From assembly GCA_963843455.1 (NCBI GenBank), contig CAWJKE010000016.1, forward strand, positions 124,001 to 188,000: DNA of 64,000 nt, read 5' to 3'. The translations under genes and the position numbers were made by a program. Shown piece after piece: positions 53,538-63,271 of the stretch (position 1 is its first letter; each line of letters starts with the position of its first letter). Source of the DNA: CAIQPS01 sp963843455. GTDB taxonomy: Bacteria; Actinomycetota; Thermoleophilia; RBG-16-64-13. The notes below the pieces were generated by a model that was not told the DNA's origin, searched no databases, and saw only the letters and a program-made list of their open reading frames with translations.

Positions 53538-53644
53538 AGCTCCTCCTTGTTACGGGTTAGACGACCGTCTACTTGGGACCATATTCGTGGACGGCGGGTC
53601 TTGTCCTGTCGGAGCCGGTGACGCTCGGCGAGAGGTCGACAGGG

Positions 53645-54177
53645 CTACCACATCTGGTAGAGCGTGCAGAAGTAGGCGTATCCGCCGTAACTCCCGGACT
53701 CGATCATCTTCCCCGTGTTCTTGACCCACATCGAGATCGAGAAGCTGGTCCCAAAACCGGCGGTCATGGCCCCCAGGCCGCCGAGCAGGACGTAGCGCAC
53801 CTGCCTGGTGTCGACCATATGCCGGAACTCGTCCAGGGTGGGAAATGGGTACGAGCTGTCAAAACCACCTATCGAGAGAACAGGCTTGCCGGCGGCCAGT
53901 ATGAACGGCGCGGCGACCAGCGCTCCTTGCGTCGCAACCAGGAATGGCGCGGCGCCCTGGTTCCTCAGCAGGAAGTCCACGAGCCTCTCGCTGACGATCG
54001 GGGATATAGTGGGCGGCGCGGAAGACTCGCCCCCTGAGGCGCCGCTGGCCACGTGAACAGCACAAGGGACAGCACGGTGATGCCGCCCAGACCGGCCCAG
54101 GACCACCAGGGACGAGACTCGGGCCGCCAACCCCTCAGGCGTGACCAGGTCCCCGTTTGTGCACTATCGGTGCTCAT
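53645..54177 (-). CDS. Orphan C-terminal domain of ArnT-like glycosyltransferase, frameshifted
   Basis: The N-terminal frame (MSTDSAQTG, then one helix ITVLSLVLFTWPAA) and the C-terminal frame join in a GGGGG run at about 54020; adding one G restores PQGGESSAPP. The joined product has about 178 residues. The soluble part (FLVATQGALVAAPFILAAGKPVLSIGGF, VRYVLLGG, and terminal WV-GTLY-like FCTLYQMW) resembles the extracytoplasmic C-terminal domain of GT39/ArnT-like transferases, which are about 700 residues. The catalytic membrane part is absent. Confidence 0.55.
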
Positions 54178-54242
54178 CGTGGCGAGATTCTATCGGATGC
54201 ATAAAGGCCGTTCTGTCGCTGGGCCTCTGCTATCGTGGGCAG

Positions 54243-54581
54243 ATGAACAACGTACTGGCCGTAGTGCTCATGCTCGGGGCGCTGGCAATCGTGATGATCT
54301 ATGTTCCGCGCCTCCTATTGAGGAAGGCCACGCGGGACGTCGTATCTCTGTTCCGCGGACGGGGCGCCACCAGCCCCTCGACCGCAACGACCCTGGAGCA
54401 GCTTGGGATCGTCCAGAGGAGTCGGCTTGAAAGGCTGACCAGGCTCCGCGACTACCGACCCTATGCTGTGCGTCTGCTCACCAACACGAACGTCGTTAGA
54501 ACGACCGAAGAGGGCACGATGTACCTCTCGGAGGAGACGCTCGAACACTCGCCGGTGAAGAAGTTCGCCAGAATAGAGTAG
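54243..54581 (+). CDS. Single-helix membrane protein, unknown
   Basis: A 112-residue protein. The N-terminal helix is VLAVVLMLGALAIVMIYVPRLLL; a basic and Ser/Thr-rich linker follows, then a short domain (LEQLGIVQRSRLERLTRLRDYRPYA). It diverges from the ArnT-like fragment. No family is recognised. Confidence 0.6.
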   Translation: MNNVLAVVLMLGALAIVMIYVPRLLLRKATRDVVSLFRGRGATSPSTATTLEQLGIVQRSRLERLTRLRDYRPYAVRLLTNTNVVRTTEEGTMYLSEETLEHSPVKKFARIE

Positions 54582-54681
54582 ATGCGCTTTCGCAGGGCTT
54601 CGATGCTTGTCCTAGGCCCTGTGGGAGGAAACCAGTAAACTACGCCAACGTGCGGACCGCATCCTAGACCGGGAGGAAGAC

Positions 54682-55065
54682 ATGGCACTGCTCGATGGCA
54701 CCTGCCGCGAGGTCCTTGAAGCAACCGAGTTCGTAGCGATGGTCACCGCCGGCCCCGAAGGGCCGCACATTACGGCGACGTGGGGCGACTATGTCCGCCA
54801 GTTGGGGCTCGAAGGCAATCGCTTGATCATCCCCGCGGGCTACTATCGCCAGATGGAGGCAAACCTGGAGCTTGATCCCGAGATCCAGCTTCTAGTAGCA
54901 TCGCGCCGGGTTGAGGGGAAGCTCGGACCGGGCCAGGGGTTCACCTTGAAGGGGACCGGCAAGATCGTTGACTCAGGCGAAGAGATGGATCGGGTGAAGG
55001 CTCATTTCCCCTGGGCCCGCGGAGCTCTGGTCGTGCAAGTCTCGGAGGCTATCCCGCATCTGTGA
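54682..55065 (+). CDS. Pyridoxamine 5'-phosphate oxidase-like FMN-binding protein
   Basis: A 127-residue split-barrel protein (REVLEATEFVAMVTAGPEGPHITATWG, LIIPAGYYRQMEANLELDPEIQLLVAS). FMN is a likely cofactor. Such proteins reduce flavins or haem-like compounds. GGGAGGAAG precedes the ATG. It stands alone. Confidence 0.82.
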   Translation: MALLDGTCREVLEATEFVAMVTAGPEGPHITATWGDYVRQLGLEGNRLIIPAGYYRQMEANLELDPEIQLLVASRRVEGKLGPGQGFTLKGTGKIVDSGEEMDRVKAHFPWARGALVVQVSEAIPHL

Positions 55066-55095
55066 AGCCCCAGATAGACCGCTATCCCGGTCCGC

Positions 55096-55746
55096 TCACC
55101 GTGCCTTCTTCGCCACCACGAAATACTCTGAGGTGCTGTGGACCAACTCCTCGGTCTCGATAGTGACTAGACCCGCGGCGTCCATAGTCTCCCGCAGTTC
55201 CCCGATCGTGCAGCGCCACACGTGGGGGATCACTCGCAGCCTATCGGCCAACCTCACCAGAAGCATCACGCCCCTGACCGACAGTGTCCCCTTCTCCCCC
55301 AAGCAGGGCGTCACGGAAATGAGCAGACCTTCCGGTTTCAACAGTTCCTCTATCCTTCGCAAGGCCTGTGGTGCGTCGTCCAGCAGGTGGAATATGTTGA
55401 AGGCCAGGACTGCGTCGAACGACGCACGCTCGAGGCCTTCGTCGAATATCGTGGCTTTCGAGAAGGACACGTTGTCGACCTTGCGCGCCTCTGCCGCTTC
55501 GCCTGCGGCGGCGATCATCCTGGACGAGATGTCGATACCGTGGATCGCCTTCACGCCGGCGGCCAGCTTCAGATCTACGCTGCCCATCGCACAGCCGTAG
55601 TCCAGCACGGTATCGGTGGCTTTGAGGTACGGCCTGGTCTTGGCAAGGACCTTGGTGTCGGTCTGGTCGGAGTCCTCGGTCGGTTTGTCCCAGTTGCGGG
55701 CGAGTCTGTCCCAGAACTTCTCCGCCTTGCTCCGTCTAGGCGTCAT
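55096..55746 (-). CDS. Class I SAM-dependent methyltransferase
   Basis: A 216-residue methyltransferase. Motif I VLDYGCAMGSVDLKLA, motif II IHGIDISSRMI, motif III FDAVLAFNIFHLLDD and post-motif LLKPEGLLISVTPCLGEKG. ATG at 55746 overlaps the end of the DUF4386 gene by 11 bp, so they form an operon. Substrate unknown. Confidence 0.88.
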   Translation of the reverse strand: MTPRRSKAEKFWDRLARNWDKPTEDSDQTDTKVLAKTRPYLKATDTVLDYGCAMGSVDLKLAAGVKAIHGIDISSRMIAAAGEAAEARKVDNVSFSKATIFDEGLERASFDAVLAFNIFHLLDDAPQALRRIEELLKPEGLLISVTPCLGEKGTLSVRGVMLLVRLADRLRVIPHVWRCTIGELRETMDAAGLVTIETEELVHSTSEYFVVAKKAR

Positions 55747-56461
55747 GATAATCCTCGGTGAGGAAGACCTCCCGCGCACGTACAGCCGGCTGATTGAATC
55801 CTTTGACTATCAACCACACGGCCAGGACCATCTCCTGGACGCCTATCGGGATATTGAGAACATTGTTGACCGTCGTGAAGCCGAACTCCTGGGTGAAGCC
55901 GGCGTACACGGTCGCTACCAAAGACAAGACGACCGCGACGAGACCCCAGCCCGACAGCCATCGGGGGATCAGCCGTGATCTGTACAGCAGGTAGTAGTAC
56001 AGGAGAGCACCCAGGAGAAACGAGAGGGACATGAGGAACCCGTGCACCCACTCGCGTACGGCGAGCAACGTGTCTGTCGAGGCCGGCCAAGAGGATGAAG
56101 GGGGAGATCCGGCCGCCACATAGTCCTGGCTCAATGTCAGTAGCACCAGCAGGCTGAGAGTGCCGACAAGAACGAGTACGCCCTCCACCGTCCTGGCGGC
56201 GACCGATCCAAGGGCCAACGCTCGGTTCTGCCTTCTTACGACGGGATACAGCGCGATCGCAATGCCCGCGGCGGTAGCGGCCCAGACGAACTCGATGAGC
56301 GCCGTCAATACCACCCGGTTGTCGTTCGCCGCCAGCCTGGCTAGATCGACCGGGGAGTCCAGCATCGAGCCAAGCGGAACAATACTCAGAATGCTCGCAG
56401 CCGAGCAGGCGATGAACAGGACTCCCACCGCGATCGCGTTGCCTCTGTATGGAGACTTCAT
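55736..56461 (-). CDS. DUF4386 family membrane protein
   Basis: A 241-residue membrane protein with six helices and the DUF4386 features LARLAANDNRVVLTALIEF, ALYPVVRRQNRALALGSVAARTVEG and ALLYYYLLYRSRLIPRWLSGWGL. Function unknown. It lies between the DUF4389 gene and the methyltransferase in one minus-strand unit. Confidence 0.85.
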   Translation of the reverse strand: MKSPYRGNAIAVGVLFIACSAASILSIVPLGSMLDSPVDLARLAANDNRVVLTALIEFVWAATAAGIAIALYPVVRRQNRALALGSVAARTVEGVLVLVGTLSLLVLLTLSQDYVAAGSPPSSSWPASTDTLLAVREWVHGFLMSLSFLLGALLYYYLLYRSRLIPRWLSGWGLVAVVLSLVATVYAGFTQEFGFTTVNNVLNIPIGVQEMVLAVWLIVKGFNQPAVRAREVFLTEDYHDA

Positions 56462-56476
56462 GTTTCTCTCCTTACG

Positions 56477-57125
56477 CTATTCGGAGAGGCCGAAGGGCGG
56501 GTACTGGTCGGTGACGAGCAGGATGGCGTATGCCTCGACCCGCAGCGACCAGCGCTGCACACCGACCACGTAGTCGAAGAGAGCCCGCGGGTACTTGCCG
56601 GTGAAAAGGATGGCGAACCAGGCGATGATGATGCAGACCGCGGCTCCTATCCACAGGAAGAAGAGCACGATCCAGTGGGGGATAGCCAGGAACCATTTGA
56701 CCAGCGGAAGTCCGCGGCTGAGTTGCCCGGCGTCGGGGTAGACGAGATCGAGATGGACCGCCTGCTCCTCGTCGGTGGAGGGGTATTCGTCCCGAAGTAG
56801 CGTGGCGTAGACCCACACGCGCGCCAGGAACCGGGTGAGCTCAAGGTTCCAGTCGAACCACCAACGCGGGTACTTCTTGCGGAACAGGATCATGAGAAGT
56901 AGGGGGGCGAATAGTATGCCCACCGTCGTCCACGACCAGGTGTAGTCGGTTCCCTCGATGCTGATGCTTCCCGAAGTGAGCAGGGTCGCGATGAGCGAGG
57001 ATCGGGATGATCCACAGGAAGCGGAAGAAGGAAGTGAGCCGGTTGAGAGGCTTGTCCGGGTAGTCGACGCGGAAGGTCAGGGGATACCTGGTCGCGGTTG
57101 GATTAGGCAGCATCGGTGTCTGCAT
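56477..57125 (-). CDS. DUF4389 domain membrane protein, frameshifted
   Basis: Paralogue of the gene at 10.35 kb. ATG at 57125 (AGGAGGGGAC upstream) reads YPLTFRVDYPDKPLNRLTSFFRFLWIIPI, then the frame changes at about 57000. The second frame continues IATLLTSGSISIEGTDYTW, WWFDWNLELTRF, RDEYPSTDEEQ and VTDQYPPFGLSE. Compared with the intact paralogue, seven instead of six bases separate IIPI from IA; total length is 3n+1. Confidence 0.82.
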
Positions 57126-57239
57126 GTCCCCTCCTGTTCGGGTGCGGACGGGCGGGCGCCCCTTCTCTTGGTGTGGCCCTTCCAGAGTACCGACCGCCAG
57201 GAGCAAGAGAACCGGGCGAATGCAGGGAATGAGGGCCCG

Positions 57240-59489
57240 CTATATGGCGAGTCTTTCGCTGGCCGATTGGGGGGGGCCGGAACAACGGACCCGCGTGGCA
57301 GCCGCGCAGAACGTCACCCGTCGACCTCCCCTTCGAGCCGCGCCCGAATTGTTGCCGGCCGCCTGCCGTCCACGGCGAGCGAGCCTGGAGGGCCACCACA
57401 CCGGGTCGCCGACGTCGTACACCAACGCCGGCACGAGCAAGGCGCGGACGACCAGCGCGTCGAGCAATACGCCGAAGGCGACGATGATGGCGAGCTGAAC
57501 CAGAAACAGAATCGGGATCACGGCCAAGGCGGCAAAGGTCGCAGCCAGCACGATACCTGCCGAGGTGATCACGCCACCGGTGACCACGAGTCCGCGCAGC
57601 ACGCCCTCCCTCGTCCCGCGCACCAGTGATTCCTCCCTTACGCGGGTCATGAGGAAGATGTTGTAGTCGACGCCGAGGGCGACCAGGAACACGAACGCAT
57701 ACAGCGGGACCGAGGGGTCGGAGCCGGGGAAGCCGAGCAGATGGTTGAAGATCAGGCTCGAAATGCCCAAGGCCGCGCCGAAGCTCACCAATGTGGTGAC
57801 CGTCAGAAGCAGTGGCGCCACGATGCTGCGCAGCAACAGCATCAGGATCAAAGTGATCACGAGAAGGACCACCGGGATAATGAGGTTACGGTCGCGCGTG
57901 CTGGTCAGGTTCGTGTCGAGGGCGGTGGCCGTCGATCCGCCCACGATGATCGAGGAGTCGACCGACCGGAGCGCGGTGCGCAGGTCGGTGACCGTCTGTT
58001 CGGCCTCCAGAGAGTCGGCCTTGGCGGCGAGGGTGAGCTGCAGCATCACGGTACCGTCGACCACGGTGGGAGCAGCCTGCGCGAATGGTCCGCCCGTGGG
58101 AGTGGGGATAGGGATGGAACCGCTCGGCGAATCCGCGGAGACGACCGAGGCGCCGCTCACCCCGGTGTTCTCGAGAGCGACCGCGGCAGCCTCGCTGAGC
58201 TTCGCCTGGGGGACGATCACCTGTACGGGCTGACCTGAGCCCCCGGGGAAGTGGGCCGCGAGGACGTTCTGGCCATCACGCGCCGACGACTCGCCTATCA
58301 GCAGGTCGCTGGCCGGCACCCCGCTCGCGTTCAGGCCGACGAGACCGATGCAGGCGAGCGCCAGAACGATCCCGACGGCAACCCACGTCGGTCGGGCCCG
58401 GGTACGGATCATGCCGGCTATTCGCGCCCAGATGCTCTTCGGGTTCTGCTCGGTGTGCGGGCTGCCGTAGTCCACGTGCCGCGGCCAAAACGCGGCTCGT
58501 CCGGCCAGCAGGAGCATCGCCGGCAGGAACGTAAGGGCGGCCAGGACCGCGAAGACGATGCCAACCGCAGCCACAGGGCCCAACGCCTTGTTCGAGGCCA
58601 GATCGGAGAGGAGCAGGCACAGCAACCCGGCAATGACCGTGCCGCCGGAGGCAAGGATCGCCCCGACCGATCCCTTCCAGGCGGCCTTGGTCGCACTCCA
58701 GACCGACTCGTTGTCGCGTAGCGCCTCCCGGAAGCGCGAGACGTACAGTAGCGAGTAGTCCGTCGTCGCCCCGATGACCAGGATCAAGAGGATCCCCTGT
58801 ACCTGGGCGTTGATCTTGAAGACTCCTGCCTTGGCCAGGTAGAAGTTCACCATGACGGCGACGCATAGTGCGGCCATCGAGACGAGCAGTACCATGATCG
58901 GCAGCAGCGGAGATCGGTAGACGATGACCAGGATGATCAGCACCGTGAGCACCGCGACCACCAGCAGCAAACCGTCCACGCCTGCGAATCCATTGCCCAG
59001 GTCGGCACTCAGCCCCGCAGCACCGGTGACGTACACCGCGAGACCCTCGGGAGCCCCCTCGAGGGCCGTGCGCAGTTCGCCGACGGCGACTGTGACCTCG
59101 GCATCGGTAGACAAGGGCACGAACATCTGCGCCGCCATCCCGTCCTGGGACGGAATGGCCGGCGACACGGCGCCGGGGATGGCATCGACCTTCTCGGGCA
59201 GCTGGGTGAATTGTGCAGCGAGCCAGGCTTGGTCCTCAGCAGTGAGGCCGCCGGCGCGCTCGGCTACCACGATAGCGGGGATGGTGTCGTCGCCGTAGAA
59301 GTCGGTGAACCGCTTCTGCACCTGGGTGGACTCGGCGCTGCTCGGCAGATATGAGGACTGGTCGTTTGTCGCAACTTCATCGATCCGGCCGAAGTATTGC
59401 CCACCGAGTCCGGTAAGGGCAACCCACGCGAGGATCAGCAGCAGCCCGATCAGGGGGCGTACCCAGCGTCGCGAAGGTTGTGAGGCCAT
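57240..59489 (-). CDS. MMPL/RND-superfamily transporter
   Basis: A 749-residue exporter of the MMPL family. It has the family's two-fold layout: TM1, an outer domain (residues about 40-180), TM2-6 (GATTDYSLLYVSRFREAL, the Asp-Tyr proton relay), then TM7, a second outer domain and TM8-12 (GVDYNIFLMTRVREE). It probably exports lipids or hydrophobic compounds by proton motive force. ATG follows AAAAGGAGATCTCA. The C-terminal tail is Arg-rich. Confidence 0.92.
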   Translation of the reverse strand: MASQPSRRWVRPLIGLLLILAWVALTGLGGQYFGRIDEVATNDQSSYLPSSAESTQVQKRFTDFYGDDTIPAIVVAERAGGLTAEDQAWLAAQFTQLPEKVDAIPGAVSPAIPSQDGMAAQMFVPLSTDAEVTVAVGELRTALEGAPEGLAVYVTGAAGLSADLGNGFAGVDGLLLVVAVLTVLIILVIVYRSPLLPIMVLLVSMAALCVAVMVNFYLAKAGVFKINAQVQGILLILVIGATTDYSLLYVSRFREALRDNESVWSATKAAWKGSVGAILASGGTVIAGLLCLLLSDLASNKALGPVAAVGIVFAVLAALTFLPAMLLLAGRAAFWPRHVDYGSPHTEQNPKSIWARIAGMIRTRARPTWVAVGIVLALACIGLVGLNASGVPASDLLIGESSARDGQNVLAAHFPGGSGQPVQVIVPQAKLSEAAAVALENTGVSGASVVSADSPSGSIPIPTPTGGPFAQAAPTVVDGTVMLQLTLAAKADSLEAEQTVTDLRTALRSVDSSIIVGGSTATALDTNLTSTRDRNLIIPVVLLVITLILMLLLRSIVAPLLLTVTTLVSFGAALGISSLIFNHLLGFPGSDPSVPLYAFVFLVALGVDYNIFLMTRVREESLVRGTREGVLRGLVVTGGVITSAGIVLAATFAALAVIPILFLVQLAIIVAFGVLLDALVVRALLVPALVYDVGDPVWWPSRLARRGRQAAGNNSGAARRGGRRVTFCAAATRVRCSGPPQSASERLAI

Positions 59490-59673
59490 TGAGATCTCCT
59501 TTTATTCAGACCCGGCGAACCCGGCGGATCTGCTGGGTTCAGGGGCGTGCGACTCCTGATGATACACGCGGCCCCACGGACGGACGCAGCGCCTTCCTTC
59601 GACCACGTTAACGTTCTCTGCGCGAGGCGCCGACGACTAAGAAAGACTTATTCGGGAAGGAGTCGTCACGTGC

Positions 59674-59832
59674 GTGAACGTCGAGGTCAACTCCGTCAGA
59701 GGCAGCGTGATGCGCATATGGAAGTGGCGATGGCTGGGATGGCGCGACAGCACTCCGGGCTTCAAGGGAAGCATGATCCTCTTGGGAGTCGTCGCCGCCT
59801 ACATCGCCGTGCGTGCGTTCACCGTTTGGTAG
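59674..59832 (+). CDS. Small single-helix membrane protein
   Basis: A 52-residue frame from GTG 59674 (or ATG 59710) to TAG 59830-59832: a basic Trp-rich amphipathic segment (MRIWKWRWLGWRDS) and one helix (MILLGVVAAYIAVRAFTV). GGGAAGGAG lies about 14 bases upstream of the GTG. No family is recognised. Confidence 0.45.
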   Translation: MNVEVNSVRGSVMRIWKWRWLGWRDSTPGFKGSMILLGVVAAYIAVRAFTVW

Positions 59833-59867
59833 CCTCACGGGCGCGGACCACGCAAAGGCTGATCCGA

Positions 59868-60326
59868 TCAGCCCTTGTTTGGGTCGAAGCTGGTGGTTGA
59901 CGCGAATCCCGGAGCAAACATGATGTGCCCGAACATGATGGGCCGGTCTACCCTTTTGAAGTTGAGCGGGGCGTGCGGCAGATCCTTGGGGACGTACACC
60001 CAGGTGGTGCTGGTGATGGTATGGGTCTCGGCGTCGTCGCCCTCGCCCATGATGAATTCGACCTCCGCCCCGAAATCCCCGAAATCCATGGGGTTGCCGC
60101 CGATAAAGTAGAGGAACTCAGCACAGTTGTGGCTGTGCGGTTTGGGGATCATGAGGTACGGCCGGTAGATCGGGCGCAGTACCTGGGTAAAGGGCTCGTC
60201 CCATCCCTCTGCAGGGCCTTCCTGATTGATGCCGATATAGACGGGCTGATCAGGGTCCTTATTACCCGGGGTAGGGATCCCCCAGGGTTCTTTCAAGAAG
60301 TTCTTGCTGTACTTGCTGTCGGCCAC
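59868..60326 (-). CDS. Cupin-like protein
   Basis: A 152-residue soluble protein with a cupin-like pattern: PKPHSHNCAEFLYFIGGNP (motif 1, HxH...E) and WVYVPKDLPHAPLNFKRVDRP (motif 2, PxxxPHxP). His and Glu residues probably bind a metal. Substrate unknown; some proteins of this kind act in isomerase or dioxygenase reactions. Confidence 0.7.
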   Translation of the reverse strand: MADSKYSKNFLKEPWGIPTPGNKDPDQPVYIGINQEGPAEGWDEPFTQVLRPIYRPYLMIPKPHSHNCAEFLYFIGGNPMDFGDFGAEVEFIMGEGDDAETHTITSTTWVYVPKDLPHAPLNFKRVDRPIMFGHIMFAPGFASTTSFDPNKG

Positions 60327-60355
60327 TTGTCGCCTCCATCGGTTAGAACATTGAC

Positions 60356-61168
60356 TCAGCTAAGGCCTACGAGCGCCTGCCTCATCTCCTCGACCGAACG
60401 GTACCGGGCGGCCGGGTCCTTCTGCAGCGCCCGCAGGACCACCTTGTCGATCGACCCGGGCACGCCGGGCCTTTGCTGACTTGGAGGGGTGGGCGGCGTG
60501 GTCAGGTGCTTATGGGTCACCACGTCGGCCGAGATGCCATCGAACGGGACCTTACCGGTCACCAGCTCGTACAGGATCACTCCCAGCGCGTAGACGTCGG
60601 TCTGAGGGATCACTCGGTCGCTCTGGATCTGCTCCGGGCTGAGATAGTAGGCTGTCGCCGCCGCCCGGCTCTCTCCCTCGGGCAGGAGATTGGCGATCGC
60701 CATGCCCCACCCCGTCACCTTCACCTGGTCGGACTCGGCCGACACCAGCAGGTTGGAGGTCTTCAGATTGCCGTGGGACACGCCCTGGGACTCGATGGCA
60801 GCCACGGCCGAGGCGGCCTGCGCGACGTAGCGGACTGCGAGATCGGGCTCCAAAGGTCCCCCCGCCTGGATCATGCTCTCAAGGTCGATGCCCGGGATGT
60901 AGTCGCGCACCACGTAGTAGTCGTCTCCTTCGCGGCCCCACGCGCTCGGGACGATCAGGCTGGGGTGTCCGGCCACCGCCTCGAGGCGCGCGGACATGTC
61001 GGCAGCAAGCTCCGGCGACACGTCCCGCAGGACCTTGAGCACCACGACCTCCCCCCCGGGTCCCGTCGCCTGGTACGTCTCCGCCGACCCGGCCGCATCC
61101 AGCCGTCGTTCCAGCCGGTAGCCACCAATCACCACCGGCTCCCTTGCACCGCCCATATCGACCCCCAT
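60356..61168 (-). CDS. Ser/Thr pseudokinase
   Basis: A 270-residue PknB-type kinase domain with no other domain. Fold marks are kept: GYRLERRLDAAGSAETY, K45 in VVLKVL, YLSPEQ, TDVYALGVILYELVTGKVPF, and DPAARYRSVEEMRQAL. Two catalytic sites are lost: HRD reads HGN (132-134), so the catalytic Asp is Asn, and DFG reads GWG (153-155), so the Mg-binding Asp is Gly. N139 is retained. It is probably a signalling scaffold. No helix or sensor domain is attached. Confidence 0.85.
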   Translation of the reverse strand: MGVDMGGAREPVVIGGYRLERRLDAAGSAETYQATGPGGEVVVLKVLRDVSPELAADMSARLEAVAGHPSLIVPSAWGREGDDYYVVRDYIPGIDLESMIQAGGPLEPDLAVRYVAQAASAVAAIESQGVSHGNLKTSNLLVSAESDQVKVTGWGMAIANLLPEGESRAAATAYYLSPEQIQSDRVIPQTDVYALGVILYELVTGKVPFDGISADVVTHKHLTTPPTPPSQQRPGVPGSIDKVVLRALQKDPAARYRSVEEMRQALVGLS

Positions 61169-61223
61169 CTTCCGACGTTGACCTGCACGGCGTCGCGAGC
61201 GACGCCGACACCTTCGCTTCTCG

Positions 61224-62111
61224 TCAGTGTAGCTTCTTGCGTCCGAGGAATGGCACCAGGACCGGTGTCCGCCGCTTGTATGCCTGGTACGTTTCCTGGC
61301 CGCCCCACGTCGCTTCGGCCTTCTTCTCGAGGAGCGGCACGCCGCTCACGCGGGTGATGAGCAGGTAGACGAAGATCGGCGAGATCAGGGTCACGAACTG
61401 CCAGCCCCGAAGCACCGGCAGGGCGATGATCGCGATGCCCGTCCACAGCGTGATCTCGCCGAAGTAGTTCGGGTGCCGTGAGATCGCCCACAGGCCCGAG
61501 GTGATGAACGAGCCCTTGTTGGCGGGGTCCGCTCGAAAACGGCTCTTCTGCAGGTCGGCGATGGCTTCGAGCGCGAAGCCGATGACCCACACTGCCAGGC
61601 CTACGAACGCGAACGGGTCGAGCCCCTTGGGCTCGGTCGACGTCACGGCCGCCAGCGCGGCGGCAAGCGTCAGGCTCACCCACAGCCCTTGCAGCGTCCA
61701 CGTCAGGAGGAGGCGGGGAAACGAGCGCTTGATCTCGTCGAAGCGGTCGTCCTTGCCCGCTCGGCGCACACGGCGGAAGAGGAACGGTCCCAAACGTCCC
61801 GCCCACACGAGCACGAGCACGAGCAACAGGATCGAGCGGGCGTCGGTGGCCCCGCTCAGTATCACCGCGAGCACGATGGCCGCGATGTAGGTGAAGCTGC
61901 CCGTGAGATCGTAGAAGCGCTCGGTGTGCAGCAGGTAGGACGGCACGAAGGCCAGCCACTGCACGACGAAGGCGAGGCCGACGATGAGCGCGAACACCGG
62001 GATGCTCCCCACAGCGACCCCACCCTGTGAGCCCGCCCATGCCACCAGGGCGGCGACGAGAACGACCACGAGCGACGCTCCGATCGAAGAGGCTCCCTGC
62101 TTGCGGGCCAT
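61224..62111 (-). CDS. DUF1295 (steroid 5-alpha-reductase-like) membrane protein
   Basis: A 295-residue membrane protein with six or more helices. The C-terminal NAD(P)H-binding signature of the DUF1295/ICMT-like family is seen: SGLWAISRHPNYFGEITLWTGI and YQAYKRRTPVLVPF. ATG at 62111 follows AGGAGCATCAC. It may be a membrane-bound reductase of sterol-like or fatty acid-like substrates. Confidence 0.88.
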   Translation of the reverse strand: MARKQGASSIGASLVVVLVAALVAWAGSQGGVAVGSIPVFALIVGLAFVVQWLAFVPSYLLHTERFYDLTGSFTYIAAIVLAVILSGATDARSILLLVLVLVWAGRLGPFLFRRVRRAGKDDRFDEIKRSFPRLLLTWTLQGLWVSLTLAAALAAVTSTEPKGLDPFAFVGLAVWVIGFALEAIADLQKSRFRADPANKGSFITSGLWAISRHPNYFGEITLWTGIAIIALPVLRGWQFVTLISPIFVYLLITRVSGVPLLEKKAEATWGGQETYQAYKRRTPVLVPFLGRKKLH

Positions 62112-62486
62112 GTGATGCTCCTGTCGCACGGTTTCGGCTCACGCGAACTCGATAGCAATGGTAGCAGGACGTGTTCGGGGCCTCACTCCCGCGGCAGCAC
62201 ACCGGGTGGACAAGTCCTGAAGGTCGACTAGCCCTTTCTCTGACGGTACCAAGCGAGGGCATCTCTGTTTGCGCCTGACCTGCTATGCGAATCGAGCTCT
62301 CGGCAAAGGCGGCCTCCATCTGCGGAATACCAGTTGAGGATAGGGGTTCTGGAGTAGCCGGAAAGTCTCGGAACCAGCCACGGCCACCGTCTGGCCATGT
62401 TGAACGCCCCTCGATCGCCAAAGTTGCAGCGACGGCGTACTTCCAAGATGATAGGTGAGCAAACACGCGCAACAGGAGAGGTTCAC
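62112..62486. other. Intergenic region
   Basis: No coding frame or structural feature is supported apart from the RBS AGGAGAGG at 62474-62481 of the following gene. Confidence 0.4.
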
Positions 62487-63020
62487 ATGGGGAAGCAGAA
62501 GCTGATACTCCTGCTCATCAACGTCCTCGGGGGAGCGGCCGTCATCGGCAGCTACGTCCTGGGACTCCGGGGAGGGTCGAGCGCGGCCGTCCTCTGGGGA
62601 GGAGTGCCCGAGAGTATCCGACCGGTCTACATGGTGTCCATGGTTATCTGCGCCCTGGGCTACTTCGCCTTCCTGTACTTCCTCCTCGTGAGGACCGTCC
62701 CGGGTGAAGTGGTCATAAGCGGCCGGTTCGGCTACAGCTTGTTCTACTCGATCTTCCTGCTGATCCTGGTCCCCTCCGCCTTCTGGATGCCGCTCACGAA
62801 CCTCTACGTCGACGATCCCCAGACAGGCACGTGGATAGCCGTGCGAGTGGTGCTGGCCATCGTGGGGCTTGCCTCGATCGCGCTGGCCTGGGCGTTGCTC
62901 ACGCTACGGCCCAACAATCGCGGCGCGGCATACTGGTCGGCGGTGGCGGGGGCCTGCTACTTCGCGCTCCACACGGCCGTCCTGGACGCCATCATCTGGG
63001 CTGCGTTGTTCAGGACGTGA
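62487..63020 (+). CDS. Multi-pass membrane protein, unknown
   Basis: A 177-residue protein with five helices (LILLLINVLGGAAVIGSYVLG; MVSMVICALGYFAFLYFLL; SLFYSIFLLILVPSAFW; VRVVLAIVGLASIALAWALL; VAGACYFALHTAVLDAIIW). No family is recognised. ATG at 62487 was chosen for its RBS; upstream in-frame codons lack one. Confidence 0.65.
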   Translation: MGKQKLILLLINVLGGAAVIGSYVLGLRGGSSAAVLWGGVPESIRPVYMVSMVICALGYFAFLYFLLVRTVPGEVVISGRFGYSLFYSIFLLILVPSAFWMPLTNLYVDDPQTGTWIAVRVVLAIVGLASIALAWALLTLRPNNRGAAYWSAVAGACYFALHTAVLDAIIWAALFRT

Positions 63021-63271
63021 GGAAGGGCACGGCATGACACGCGAGGCGTGGGCCCCCCGGCCGATAACCGGGCACCCTCCTGAATCCCGTCTGGCAGTCG
63101 ACCGGGAAGGCCCGATAGAGAGCCGGTACCTCAGGCTGCAGTACTGGCGGCCTCCGCGGCGCGTTGGTGACGTATTCCGGGTATGCTGGGTTTGGTACGT
63201 GCCCCGGCATCAGGACTTGGCCCCGGCGGGACCAGTCAGAGCGACCAGACCAAGGAATGAGGCATTGGCAG

